Part shown: positions 35,407 through 48,134 of the stretch, piece after piece
Layout: each line of letters begins with the position of its first letter
Numbering within the stretch: position 1 is the stretch's first letter
From: Botryotinia globosa
Taxonomy: Eukaryota > Ascomycota > Leotiomycetes > Helotiales > Sclerotiniaceae
Length of the DNA stretch: 64,000 bases
Assembly: GCA_014898425.1 (NCBI GenBank)
Contig: RCSZ01000002.1
Span: 2,852,001 to 2,916,000, forward strand
Direction of reading: 5' to 3'
Program-made: the position numbers and the translations under genes
Notes under the pieces: generated by a model
The model's input: only the letters and a program-made list of their open reading frames with translations
Told to the model about the DNA's origin: nothing
Database searches by the model: none

Positions 35407-36249
35407 CCAAGTCATTGTGGACGGGTGGACGCGAATACACATCAATCAGTATTTTTCAGCGCACTTCAAGTACTTACTTACCCCCAATGAAGCATTATTT
35501 GTGGGTGTAATTGGCGGCTAGATAGAGTCATAAAGCCTCAAAACTCGCAAGAAACCCAAGCTTTGAAGTTAGCCCGAGGATAAATCTCGGGCTTGTGAAC
35601 ACAATTTTCCACTCAGCCGTGCTTTATACACCACTGACAGCGTCCTAGTCCTCATTCCAGATCTACACAAACCACATGGAGACCCGTGCAAAAATTACAC
35701 CATGCAGATACAGAAGACAGGTTGGTATTATAGTGGGTAATGAGTTGTATTAATCTAAAAGGATTAATAGGGAAGATGATCCTTTATATACCCACTTATT
35801 CACTAACCTATAGGCAAGTGCCCCCCTTAACTCCCACCTTCCTTCTGATACCTATGTTTGGGGCAGATTTTCATGAATCATCGGGAAGATAATCCTTTAT
35901 ATCCCACTTATTCACTAACCTATAGGCAAGTGCCCCCCTTAACTCCCACCTTCCTTCTGATACCTATGTTTGGGGCAGATTTTCATGAATCATCAGGATT
36001 AATTCAAGGAACCAGTCCACTTCACCCCGCAAAAAATGTCTAGTGACATATCTCGGCAGTCCGAGCTAAGGGGACGCGTCCACCTGTGGGGTATCGTCCA
36101 CTTCTGGGTATTTGCAGGACATCGCATTGTCTGTTCAATGATGGGATGCATCTGAATACATTTATCAATATCCCAAACTTCTCTCTTTGTTGCGCAGCGT
36201 TCGTCTCATCTCAAGCTTCATTTTCAACGACCAAGAGTTTCTTTTCATC
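35407..36249. other. Upstream region of the carboxylesterase gene
   Basis: Contains the tandem duplication above and the presumed promoter. No gene seen. Confidence 0.45.
35770..35994. repeat. Tandem duplication, 113-bp and 112-bp units
   Basis: Two adjacent copies (35770-35882 and 35883-35994), each running from GGGAAGAT through CCCACTTATTCACTAACC and CCCCCCTTAACTCCCACC to TTTCATGAATCATC. They differ at about two positions (GATGAT/GATAAT and a missing TA pair or base in TATATACCC). Near-identity indicates a recent duplication. Confidence 0.9.
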
Positions 36250-38008
36250 ATGCGCTGGTGTTCGATATGTATTTTACCGATAGCTGCTTCAGCAGCTGCT
36301 ATCGCAAATGCAGCCAATACCACGGTCACTCCCATGCCATCCGTTACCTTGGATTATTCGACCATTGTTGCCACAGCTGGTAGTGAATCGATTGGATATT
36401 ACAAGTACCAAAACATTCGTTATGCTGCTGTTCCTACTGGAGATCTTCGTTTTGCAAAACCACAGTGGCCCCCAGTTGAGACCGTTGTGAACAACGGTAC
36501 TTTGGCTCCAGAGAATGTTGACTGCGCAAGCTACGAGGACTGTCTGTACCTTGATGTATGGGCACCTGCTAATAGTGCGAACAAGAGCCTGCCCGTTGTT
36601 GTATGGTCACATGGAGGTAGATTCATCTTTGGAAGTAAGTCAGCGGTCACTCCTGAAGCACTCTTCGCCTTGAGCAAGGATTTCATCTTCGTTGCCTATA
36701 ACTACAGGCTTGGGATGACAGGTCTAGCTAATGGTCCGACCCTTAATCACGAAGGCGGAACTTCGAATGCTTTAGTTTGGGATTCTGCGCATGCTTTCGA
36801 TTGGGTCAAAAAGTATATTAGCCACTGGGGTGGTAATCCAGAAGAAATAGTGGCCGTTGGATTCTCAGCCGGTGCTTCCCAGCATCTTTTTCAGATTACG
36901 GTATGAATAACTGATCATCTTCTTCAATCCAAAACATGAATCAATGACTGACCCTTCATGTAAAGAAATTTGCTGGTCGTGCTGAACAGACTTTTGCTCG
37001 TGCGTACCTTATGTCTCCAGGCTATGTACCCGGAGCTGGCCATCAGAATGCTGAGGTGAGACTTCCTATATCTCCATACTATTCTCGAGTTGATTGTTGA
37101 TAAAGTATTTAGGCCTTTTACCAAAACGTTTCCAGCTCTGTTGGGTGCTCGGGTGGTAGCTTGGAATGCTTGCGCTCTGTCAACTTCACAACCCTTCAAA
37201 CAGCCGCCACCAACATGGTAGCTAACTACACATATCAATTCCAACCTCGTGTAGATGGGGACTTCATTTCCGATACATGTGCGTCCTCAATTATAGATAC
37301 TGCCTCATTCATTACTGACTAGAGTCAACAGACGAATCTCAGCTCTATCAAAAACGCTTCAATTTCACTGGTCCTCTAGTAATAACTCACGAGCTCCACG
37401 AAATCAACAACAGATTACCTGCGGGTGTCAATACCAGCTCTGATATCGCCCCCCATCTCCGACTATACTTTCCTTCTATTACAGATGATATTGTCAATGA
37501 AATCCAGGATCTTTACCCCTCAGCCGACTATACAAGTGAAGGACTTCGTTTTGCAGATATAGACCAAGACCTCGAGCTTGTAGCCCACAACTACGCTCTA
37601 ACTGAAGCACTTAACAACCAAACCTGGAACGCTATGGTGGCGCTTGGTGTAGCTACTCACGGCGTGGATCAAAATTATTATTGGTGCAGTAACTTCACTC
37701 TTGTTGAAACAAACACCACTACCACTACAACTACAACTACAAATACAACTGCAGCCGGTGCTGGTATTGTCACGGATACAGACATTGCGTTCAGCGTTGC
37801 GCTTAAGATGCAAAAATATTTGGTATCGTTCATCCTGACTGGAGACCCAAATAAGATGTGGCCGGAAGATAAACTATACTGGCCATTACATGGAGGAAAC
37901 GCATCTTCGCCTGGCCAGGAGTTGGTTTTTAATAATACGATGTATATTCAAAACGATATCTTGGCCAGTGAAAAGAGTGTGTTCTGGAATAAGGCACTTT
38001 GGCATTAA
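36250..38008 (+). CDS. Secreted type-B carboxylesterase/lipase
   Basis: Exons 36250-36900, 36966-37055, 37113-37278 and 37332-38008 give 527 aa. Alpha/beta-hydrolase of the carboxylesterase type-B family, hydrolysing carboxylic esters, probably outside the cell. Seen in sequence: signal peptide MRWCSICILPIAASAAAIA; YQNIRYA and CLYLDVWAP typical of the family; oxyanion-hole SHGG (H121-G123); nucleophile elbow VGFSAGAS with S206; a likely catalytic histidine H412 in ATHGVDQNYYW. The elbow is GFSAG where most family members have GESAG. A run of ten threonines coded by an ACT/ACA repeat (about 37710-37740) follows SNFTLVET. Many NxS/T sites fit secretion. The substrate is unknown. The ATG at 36250 was preferred since the longer upstream frame has no ATG before it that makes a leader. 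Confidence 0.9.
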
Positions 38009-38697
38009 AAAGTTCAAAAGAGTAAAAGATCGTGTTAAGAAGAATCAATTGTATATTCAACTATCTAAGTATAATTATTTGATACTGAAAATAGTCCTTG
38101 AGATATATGTCAAAGTCTGTGGGCACTGAGTGACGCTATCAATAACAAAAATGGAATGAAGTGCTTGAGAACCAAAATCGAATGGCGAAAACGACGTAAG
38201 GGCTCTTTTGCCCCACTAGACTCTGGCACCGATGTCTTTAGCTTGAGTCAAGACTCAGTTGTTGGTATCAACTTGGTTAATAAGTGTAAAGTACTCTATT
38301 AGTCTCTTAATCATTATTATCTATGGGAAGCTAGTGCTTAATGTATGGAAGCGCTAGCGCCGTGCTAGCTAATTCAGTGCCCTCTAAAATCACATGATCG
38401 ATATCCCGATACATATACAATTTTTACTAAATATCACAACATCTGAAAGTTTCATGAGTAATACTCATGCAAGATCATTTCAAACATGACAACAGGTTCA
38501 AGTGGGGTGAGTGATAGGCAAAGTTAAAAATGCGGGGTACGCACCCCAAAACATTTATCGAGCAACCCAATATCCCAATTCCACATCCGCATCCACACCC
38601 AGCGATTTCGGACCAACTCGCTTACTATCTATTATCCTGTATGATCAAAGAACCCGAGTACATCTCATACCCCAAACACCGAGTACAATGTAAGACT
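38009..38697. other. Intergenic with a short coding-like stretch
   Basis: Mostly non-coding. From 38530 a plus-strand frame reads TFIEQPNIPIPHPHPHPAIS and KEPEYISYPKHRVQCKTY up to the MITE-like element starting at 38700; without the element the frame would run on for only about 15 codons. No family recognised. Confidence 0.35.
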
Positions 38698-38699
38698 TA

Positions 38700-39071
38700 C
38701 AATCAAACCTGGCTATACGGACACGTGCCATACGGGCATCCCCTTTATACGGACATTTTTTTCCAACTTTCTAAAAAATTATATGATAAAATTGACTTAA
38801 ATAAACATTCCTTTATATAAAAATACATAATCCTAATTTTCCTAATACCCTTATAAAATTGATAATAGCAACCCAAGTTTTAGTTTATTATATAATGAAT
38901 TTATAAGTTTATATAACAAATTTAATGAAATAAGGAAAACTGAAGATATGAAACGAAGCTAAATATATAAAATAAAGCTAAATGATAAGATTGAATTTTT
39001 TATACAAACCACCCAGATATACGGGCATTTAGGCCTTGAAATTTTTAGGCCCTTATAGTCTGATTTGACTG
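38700..39071. mobile_element. MITE-like element with imperfect inverted ends, TA-flanked
   Basis: 372 bp; left end CAATCAAACCTGGCTATACG and inverted right end CAGTCAAATCAGACTATAAG match at about 17 of 23 positions, with most mismatches being transitions. TA flanks at 38698-38699 and 39072-39073. AT-rich interior (38760-39000), no coding capacity. Different in sequence from the CAGTAAAACC family, though also CA-ended. Confidence 0.55.
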
Positions 39072-39073
39072 TA

Positions 39074-40003
39074 TTCCTTCTCGCCAACGAAAGGGCCGTA
39101 TCTTGGCACGTAGTATTTCCTGTCATACCGAGCCGAATATCCATACTGTGCAACGAGACCCGACGTACCCGAAATCAAAAGTCGGTTGGGTCCTTAGTTT
39201 CGCGCGCCTTTTTCATGCACAAGTCTACTTTCAATCTTCAACGGCCTGGCCCGAAGACTAAATCGTGGGAAAGCTAGGAGGCTGGATTGAAGATTGAAAG
39301 AACATGTAATTTATCAATTGGGAGAGAAGGTTTAGTAATGATAGATACACCCATTGTGAATCTTGAGGGTTGCCATGGAGATGGGACTGAAATAATTCCG
39401 CGTTCACGTCTATCTCGAACTTGGGCATCAAAGGCATGTGTCAAGCGTCCAGCTATATGCTCCATAATTGTAGGCTGTAATAGATTCAGATGTTAAACGA
39501 ACTTCAGAGGTTAATTTTCGAGGTCAACATAATTCAATGGCTAAAACTGCTTGTTGTGATTTAAGTTAAATTACCGTGATCGTGATGAAAAATTCTTTCA
39601 AGTTTGCTTGGAGTCTCTGCGACAAGGCGGCAACTGTAGGTTTGATGGAATTAACGGTGCGAGACTAGATTATAGGGACTTGAAGCAAAATCAATGAGGG
39701 TTTAGCATACTGTCTATGAATGAGAGCACATCCTCCAGCTCAACTACAGACAAATATTATTCACATAGGCTTTCCAAAGTTCAGGTATTTCTTCCAATTC
39801 ATATGTAAATAGTGAGCTAGAAATGATTAATTACAAGAATGATGTAAAGTTACGCCAGACCCCATGAGAAAACAAGACAAAAGAGAACATTCGTCATCTG
39901 CAACAATTTCGCGCCCCGCATACAAATCTAAAAGAAGCCGTAATCGCATATATTCTATACCATGATCTCATCAAATCATATCCCCAAAATCATAAGTTCC
40001 CAA
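39074..40003. other. Intergenic
   Basis: About 930 bp. A minus frame at 39465-39274 (MEHIAGRLTHAFDAQVRDRR) is weakly protein-like but unassigned. The end holds the 3' flank of the gene below. Confidence 0.35.
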
Positions 40004-43000
40004 TCACTTAACCCACTTCTTCAACCATTGACTCAAAAATTGCTTCACATATCCATCCTGGATAATATCAGGTGGGCTTTGCAGGACTTTACTATCTCTC
40101 AGGATAGCCTTGGTGTCGAATGTGACTCCGACAATTTCATAGTCGCTAATACTAGTTCCCTTGCTGCTTAGTGGTGTAGCACCAGAGATACTGCTTCGAG
40201 GACTGCTAGCGCCACTCGAACTTGCAGTAGCCTCGGCGCCACTGTAGCCATGGCCATTATTGCTTTGAAGGTATCGCTGTTCGAAGTGATCCAAAAGCTT
40301 GACGGCTGGGTTTTGTTCTTCTTGGCCGTTAGCAGCTGACTCTCTGAGCTTTTGTAACCAATCTCCGAAAGGAATAGCCTTAAAGTCGAGACCGGCTGTA
40401 GAAAGTTCGCCGAGAAGAGACTCCCAAGTGAATGTGGCAGGGTTGACCATATTGTAGACAATAGGAGGGTTGGTGCTGTCAATGGCACATGGTCGAGGAA
40501 GAGACTTGAGCTTCTCATCAATCTCTAAGATGGCAGTGGCAAGGGTATCAACCGGAATCCAAGAGCAGTTCTCGTGGAAAATTGGGAGAGCTTTCATGGA
40601 AAGTGCAGATCTGATCATGGAGGGCACGAATTCAGCTTCGTTCCAGAAACCGTTATCCCTGTCTCCTACAATCTGTCCAATACGGAGAGCATAGGCTCGG
40701 GCTCCACCACGAGCAGCATTAAGAACCATGTATTCGCCGACAAGTTTGGATTGGGCATAACCCATATTCAAAGCGTTATTGAAGTCCTCAATTGGAGCAT
40801 CTGGAATAAGAGCTGGTGCAGGCGTGTTCTCAGCAGTGGAGATAGAGGAAGCATAGAAAAGACGGGCTGGCTCTGAGCGGTAGACAGCGAGCGAGAGGTC
40901 CAAAAGGTTCTTTAATCCAGCAAGATGGGGCTCGAAACTCTGTAAGCCAATGATGAAATTGACAGACCATGCTAAGTGAATGATGAGCGAGACCTCGGTC
41001 TTGAATTGCTCAATCATGGCTTTTCCAAGACCAAGATCACTGAGAGCAAGGTCAGCCGTAAAGGCGACAACCTTAGATCTTGCGGCAGGAGTGAGAGATA
41101 ATCCACGGTCTTTGATAGATTTTAAGACTCTGTCCATTGGATTCTCTCCTCTAACAAGACAGTATACCTTTCTGAACTTGGGGCTGTTCACCATCTGGTA
41201 TAAAGCATGAGCACCCAAAGAACCAGTAGCACCAGTTAAGATCTGTTTTCATGTAAGCATGATGGCATCACAAGGGTAGTGGAAACTAGACATACCACAA
41301 CTTCTCCAAAAGTGGAGTATTTTTGAATCAATGATTCCATCAGTGGAACGTTATCTTTGTTTTGCTCACCTCCACCAGAGCTGAGAGAAAATAAGTATTG
41401 TGCTAAGGCTCTGACAGTTCCATGTTCGTAAACGACGTTACTGCTAAGTTGTTGGCCCTTGAGATCGAGAGTCTTCTGGATTATACGTCTCATTTGAATG
41501 GCCCTCAAACTGTCAATGTCGGCATTAAAAAAATCGGTATCGATGGATTCCAGAGGATGACCTGTGATGTCCTCGTATGTCTCGGTTAAGAAAACTTCAG
41601 TGCCGGCGAGATCGAGCTGCAAAGTTCCTTCTGCATCTCCATCGAGACTTTCGTACAATTCATCGATTTTATCCGCAAACTTCTTGTAAATTTGTGCGCG
41701 GATGATGCTTCCCTTGTCTGTTCTGGGGTATTCAATATCTGAAGCCACCAGACCGACCATTTCCTTGGTAATTTGAGAGAAGCCTTCAGCACGAGAGTTG
41801 GCGTCAACAATAGCTGGCCAGATAGCCTCAATATATTCTTCGTCTGGGAGCTCATCAGAAGCTCTGAAGATCAAGACACCTGGAATAGCTCTGTCTACAC
41901 CAAAAACGGCAGCTTCACGAATGATCTCTTCTTGGCGGAGACGACCTTCTATTGGGAGTGGTAGAACTTTCTCTCCATTGCTCAAGGTAACACGATCATC
42001 AAGACGAGTCACATATTTCCAAGTATCAGGAATGGTTGGATGCGGCTCGAAAACGTCCTTCGAACGCCATGAACCAGGCGCGGGGTCATCCGAGTTTGAG
42101 ACGGACAATCCTGGATGGCTCTTAAGGTAGACACACTCGAATTGATTGTCACCGAGAGGGTCCATGTAGATAGAGCTTCTGATGTTTTGGTAGATTCGAA
42201 CGTAATTCCATGAGTCGTCGCCGTCGGCACGGCGCATAGTATCACCAAGAAGACCTGCTTCAGTACTAATTGAAGTTAGTTGACATAAGACAAAAAAGTA
42301 AACTGGTAGAATGGGATACTTACGTTCCGAACACGACACCAATATTGACCTTCTCCGAGGCCAAGAGATCACCGAGTTCATCAGGAGTACGAGCACCGGC
42401 TGCAGTGACAATCTTAGCCTGCTTCAAATATGCCATACCTCTTGGATGCTCAGTTAAGAGTCCCAAAGCATACGGTACAGCATGAAAGACCTCAGGTTGA
42501 GTTGCTTCAATTGCGAGCATAAGATTGTCTGCGGTCATTGGCAGAGTAGCACTAGGCAAGTTTGCCTTCTTTGCCATGTACATAGCTTGGAGTGTAGTGG
42601 AGAGACCATACATGTGGTATAATGGAAGTGCACCGAAGTTATGCATTCCAGCACCTTGTACTGGATGGGTCAAAACATTCTTGTGGGTAAGGAATACTGG
42701 TTTAGGTAGTCCAGTGGACCCAGAACTGTGCATGACAATGGCGACCTCATTGGTCTCAACCTCGCGATCGAATTCTCTTATGAAAGGCTTCTCACTCGCT
42801 GGACGTGGTACTCCATATTGAGCGCGCTGAGGAATGACGATAGATCTTAAAGTGGCCTCTTGTGCAACGGCATCACAAGTAGCAGCAATTTGTGGGGTAT
42901 CACCACGGATTATGACCTCGCATTCTGTTTGGTTAAGCAAGTTGATGATAGCTATAGGTGCTATACGAAGGGAGAGGCAGAGAACAGTGTAGCCCAAACG

Positions 43001-43361
43001 GCTGAGAGCGAAGAAGGTGACCGCGAAGTCTACATTAGATGGAGAGTATAGACCAATGACTTTTTTCCCGCCCTAAATTGAGAGTCAGACTGGTTGCAGT
43101 GAGTATTTGGTGCATATTTTGTTGACTTACAGGTTTCAATCCATTCTTGATGAAGTATTTGCATGCAGCATCGACGAATGAGTCGAGCTGTTGACCAGTG
43201 AAAATCTCATAATCACTTGGATTATCCTCAACCCTTGGATATCCCAGAATAGGAGCAGGGGGATTGTCTCTGGAACGGTGGCGGATAATATCGTCGAGCA
43301 CCCTGAGCTCTCCGAAGGTATCGTAAAGGTGCAAGATATGCTCTGGGGTGAGATGGGCCAT
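40004..43361 (-). CDS. NRPS-like adenylation-thiolation-reductase (carboxylic acid reductase type), copy 1
   Basis: Exons 43361-43131, 43072-42324, 42265-41296 and 41242-40004 give 1062 aa. Such enzymes activate a carboxylic acid with ATP, load it on a phosphopantetheine arm and release it as aldehyde with NADPH. Order: adenylation domain with VMHSSGSTGLPKP (about 190-202), FGTTEAG (about 325-331) and RLDDRVTLSNGEKV; carrier domain with FFNADIDSLRAI, S579 being the attachment site; thioester reductase with LTGATGSLGAH (about 652-662) and the pair Y812/K816 in MGYAQSK. A Ser-rich linker (SSSGASSPRSSISG) precedes the last 60 residues. A single module with no condensation domain fits a reductase, not a peptide synthetase. 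The acid substrate cannot be read from sequence. Lies 1.3 kb from the aldo-keto reductase on the same strand. Confidence 0.9.
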
Positions 43362-44630
43362 TATGATCTAAACGACAACTAAGGAGGCTATAAATAGGGC
43401 GAAAGAGATATTGAGTAAGATTAGAGAGATAGTAGAAATGTTGATGAGAGAGGATTGAAGAATGAATGGAATCTGAGCTGGGGATCCGACTTGATAAACA
43501 CCTTTCGGGTTGAGAATTCGGATGTATCGGTCAGCCATGGCTTTGTGACTGTATACCGAAAACGTGAGTCCGGTAAAGCGATCCTCGTCAGTTCACCCAT
43601 TCTTGCACTCATTAGAGTTTCTTCAACTCCGGAATTGCTAAGGTGATTGATTTCTCCGCACTCTATGCTCCATACACATCCCTCATTATTCCAAACACTC
43701 GTGTTGTCTGCTAGCTCTGGCAGCACAACAACTCCATCTCGGCCACTTTCCGCTTTGATTGTTTACAGATGGATGGAAGCCAATTGATATCACACCGGAG
43801 TTCTTCACGTAGCCTAGTTGTGGTGCCGCAAGTTCACGCTAAATGATTACCTGCACTGTGTACACACCTCGGAGCTCAAATTCAGACCTCATCAGAACTT
43901 CTGACGGGATAGAATACCAATGGGTGCATTTAGCCAATATTTACTGCAGCACGATATTACGTGGCTATCGTATTGTTGAAGATTTCACCCGAGATGAAGA
44001 AGTTGTGTGCTTGTTCACTCGGGGTAGAATTTATTAGATTGTGATGGTTGGGTTAAGGTTCTGGACCACAACAATGATTATGTCATCATTTCACCAGCCA
44101 CGTGAGACGCACAAGCCAACGAAAGCGTTGAAAGATTAACCGTAATATGTCTCGCTTTTACGACAGAAATTGTCCTTCTAATTACACAATCTGAATGTGA
44201 GAATTGGCATGCCAGTGATAAATGGTCTGTCATTGATGCCATTTCGAGAAAGCCATCATTTGGTTCACGAAAGTAGCTGGACATTGGAATTGAGAATAGC
44301 CCATCGTCACTGTATCAGACACCTGTAAGTCGAGGTGGTGATCGTTACCTGAGTTCAACGGTAATTACTCGAGTACACAGGAAATAAAACAAATTTCACC
44401 ACTCTTATATCTAAGCAATGCTAAGATTCATCATACATCTTTTGGTCTTCATAATAGTCCTGAGCTGAAGTCATTACAGAGTGCATTACTCACAAACAGG
44501 GCAAGCATATTCAAGCAGTATGTAGAAAACCGTGGTCAAATTCTGTGGTGCACCATATAAGGTGTCTTCTCTATAAACTACTTTCACCAACAACTCATAT
44601 TCAATATCCAACATTAATATCTTGAACCAA
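43362..44630. other. Intergenic, promoter side of reductase copy 1
   Basis: About 1.3 kb between the reductase start and the 3' end of the aldo-keto reductase gene. Short frames only; no element named. Confidence 0.45.
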
Positions 44631-45889
44631 TTAATTGGTAAGAGGAGGAGTATCAACCACAAGAACACCCATAAGATGCTCAGCAACTCTAGTTCCAACA
44701 ACTTCGGCACTCTCGATTGCATCTCTAATTGCTTTATCCTCTTCATCTGACAAATCCACATACAGAGCTCCAATATTCTCTTCCAAATACTTGATCTTTT
44801 TGGTACCTGGAATTGGGAAAATGAGGGGATCTTGCTTGATCATCCAGGCAAGTGTTACCTGTCCCGGGGAAGCATTCTTGGTTTTTCCAATTGCAGTAAT
44901 GGTATCGACGAGTTTCAGATTCTTATCAAAGTTCTCCTGGGTGGCAAAACGTGGGATTGTTCGTCTGAAATCATCCTTGTCGAAATCGTCGACCGATCTG
45001 TACTGACCAGTGAGAATACCACGGCCCAATGGTGAATAGGCAACAAGCGCTATGCCGAGTCTCTTGCAACAGTCAAGAAGTCCAACTTCTGGCTTCTCAA
45101 CATCCATAGAGAATGGACTGTACTCAATTTGGTACGCGTGAATTGGGTGGATCTTGACAGCACGTTCGAGAGTATCAACACCACACTCGCTGAGACCTAG
45201 ATATTTGACTTTGCCAGCACTTCCGAAGTCAGTATCTAAAAAAAAACGATGGGACTGAGGACTTACTCGACAAATTCTTTCATAACGGTAACAATTGTCT
45301 CAACTGGAATTGTTCCAGTGAATCTATGACTATTCGGATGCGTATGAGAATTGTTTACATTTCTCTTGAAATTATTTCGGGAGCACCTACCAGTAGAGTA
45401 AATCTATGTAATCTGTTTGAAGTTTTTCAAAGCTCTCCGCTACAGACTGACGGATGTACTCTGCATCGTTTCGGATTTCACGACCACCTTCTGGGGTGAC
45501 ATGGTTACCGAATTTGGTAGTCAAAAAGATCTAGACAAAAATAAGCACCCATCTTTCAGCTTTGTGTTCGGAAGCTGATGCGATCTTACCTCACTGCGTT
45601 TTCCAGTTCTCGTGAACCATTTGCCCAAAAGTACTTCATTGTCGCCATACATTTGAGCTGAATCCCAATGAGTGCAGCCTAGCTCATAAGCACGATCAAG
45701 GAACTCAAAGCGTTCCTCATCCGAGCCTGGTTTTCCATAGAAAGCTACAACGATTGTCAATGTAGTTCTCATTCATTGATGAATTCCGAAGGACTTACTA
45801 CTTAAACCCATCAGTCCGAGGCCAAGGGCAGGAATTTGAGGACCATTGCGTCCCAAAGCACGGGTTGGAAGTTTTGTAGAAGAAGGCAT
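44631..45889 (-). CDS. Aldo-keto reductase (AKR13/YakC-like)
   Basis: Exons 45889-45799, 45744-45590, 45530-45391, 45329-45267 and 45219-44631 give 345 aa, normal for the family. AKRs reduce aldehydes to alcohols with NADPH in the cytosol. The catalytic tetrad is visible: D58 and Y63 in THWDSAQMYG, K88 in FLTTKFG and H130 in YCHRF (across intron 3). LVAYSPLGRGILTG and the cofactor segment FPIPGTKKIKYLEENI follow. The acceptor at 45220 was chosen for the last intron because it gives FVDAGKVKYLGLSECG without a stop; the more obvious TTTTTTTTTAG acceptor would break the frame. Lying between two acid reductases, it could reduce their aldehyde products; that is inference. Confidence 0.9.
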
Positions 45890-48134
45890 ATTTGATCTCT
45901 CGATTGATTTCAAAAGTTTTTTGATTAATTATGTTATCGAGATATTGATTCTTGTATTTAACTTTTTCAATAGTAGAGTGAACTGATTTTAAATTAGGCC
46001 CGGCTATATCTTGAGATAATAAAAAGTAAAAAGAGGTGTCCACTTCATTTCAAATAGTCGGGGTAATGGTGATATCTATACTCGCGGCCACCGATATAGG
46101 ACTTGGGTGAGATTCCGTGACTCCATTACCAAAAGGGGGAATAGGAAGGATGTTGTGAGATGTCGCTAAAGAATGTGGGGTCGATGCTGTTATTCTTCAA
46201 GCTGGATTGCTGTAAGGCTCGGCCCGTGAAACTGCCAAACCTTAATCTATTTCATTGCATTTGTCCCGTTCGGTTGCTCCTAATTGTTCATGATCGGAGA
46301 CAGGGAGCCGGGTTTGGTAATTGATGCATCTCATCTTTCGTTGAAGAAAATCGAATCTTCGACCGGAGAATATTTGTAGTATAATCTTACACAACGTTAT
46401 TGATGCTTGGAAAGAAAGTCACAAGCTGTCAGGTCTTCTTCAGTATTATGTAAGCATGTTGTGACGACTTTTTCCGAAATTTCATGCTCTTCCAGGGACA
46501 TTAGATTTATGGTGCAAAAAAGCGTATCATTTATTTTCTTATATCTGTCTAGTCTACTTGAGGAAACATCTGTTACCTGCATTTCGAATTACTGCTAAGA
46601 ATATTTCCATAATTACGTATACTCATCCTTGCCACTGTCCCAATCCCGGATTCAGAACCCATTAGCCAATGACACCGGAAGAAATACGTTTTTTTTTCTT
46701 CCATTTAACCGTTTACTATATGTTGTATTTGTGAACATATTAAAAAATAAATTGTTTATTATTTAATATTTGGAAGGTCTAGAATCCATGTATAGGTGTG
46801 TGATAAATATTTCTACATCCACCCTCAAGGTGCCTTTAGGTCATCTCGTCAATTACCTTACCTTTTCTACATTCCTTGTTTGTCCAGTATTCCGAAAAAG
46901 TGTTCCTTTCGAAGCAATAGAGAGTGTTTAGAAGACTGCTGTGTAACAGGGTCTCACATCAAAGATTACTGCTGGTATCTCTCAGATAGACTTCCATTCA
47001 GCAATATTAGATAGTGACAAAGTAAACCTTAAGATTCAGTAGGAGAACCGGAATGAATTTGTTTCGATTATATTCGAGTTATAGTAAAGCTCGGTGCACA
47101 ATCCCAAACCGGTACGTGATAATTTCCTCCACACAGCAGTTGCATTTTGAGTGCAAAATCTGGAAATTCTCAAGCAAGACTTACAACAGTCTTTCCCTTA
47201 CGCTTCGGTGAAGCATCCTAATTCGTACAAACCGACTTAAGTTTGAAGACTAACTCAATAAAGCAAAGTATCATTGAACTCCTTATCAGATTACACTTTC
47301 TATCCGAATGCTTGCTCCACGAACATAATCAAAACATGGGAAAGCCCCTCAATTGCTTGTATGGCCCAAGCTCCGGGAGCTATGGCGGAGTGTTGGTGAC
47401 CAGAACGTGTCTGGCAGTCCCGATTTAGAAACTCCATCAACGTCTTTTGCAATGGATCATGAAACTCCTGCAAGATCCAGGATGTACGATTGGTACCGTG
47501 GCGCGATGGTACTAGCGTTACTACCATGTAGAAGGTAACAAACCAAGATAGGGCAACGCCACTCCTGGAGTAGTCATTGATATGTTGTCATTAGGAGATT
47601 TTTGCAAGCTCCCGAATTCCCAATCGCGCCACTCTCATCTCCAGATCCAACAGCAATCTTAGATCTCGCGCAGGAAGTGTTCATACACCTTTGGCATAGG
47701 AATTTTGAATCTCATTGAAGATAGAGTAGGCCGAAAGTAGCCCGTTAGCTCTGCTCCGGCTGTCCGCTCCCCGCAAATACCATCACTGCTCAATGGAATG
47801 TTCCTGTTGCGCGGTATGGAAAGAACTCTTTTGGGAAGTGTATACACTACACACTATGTCGATAGTCAACGAGATTATGATATATAAGTTGTCGATGTTG
47901 TCGAGGTAAATACTCTTTTATCATCATCAACAACATCTTCAACATTCTATCAAGGCATCGCTAGAACATCACTTCCCAGTTTTCCAATACTTGAGTCTTA
48001 GACATCTTACCATCTACATCCAACACCTTCACTAAAGCTTTTTTGAGTCAACCAACCATCTTTACATCCAAAAATACTTCATACTAATAATATCAACTTC
48101 TCCAACTTTTTCAATCACTCAAACCATCTTTAAA
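45890..48134. other. 2.2 kb divergent intergenic region
   Basis: Lies between the aldo-keto reductase and reductase copy 2, which are transcribed away from each other. A TATATAAG at 47881-47888 is 254 bp before the ATG at 48135, followed by a long pyrimidine/CA-rich leader. Minus frames at 47300-47850 are unassigned and short. Confidence 0.4.

Noticed and set aside
38530..39120. Gene interrupted by the element at 38700
   Set aside because: Removing the element extends the frame only about 15 codons to a stop, and no family is recognisable.
45231..45266. Poly-T TTTTAG acceptor in the aldo-keto reductase last intron
   Set aside because: It leads to a frame with an immediate stop; the acceptor 16 nt further gives DAGKVKYLGLSE in frame.
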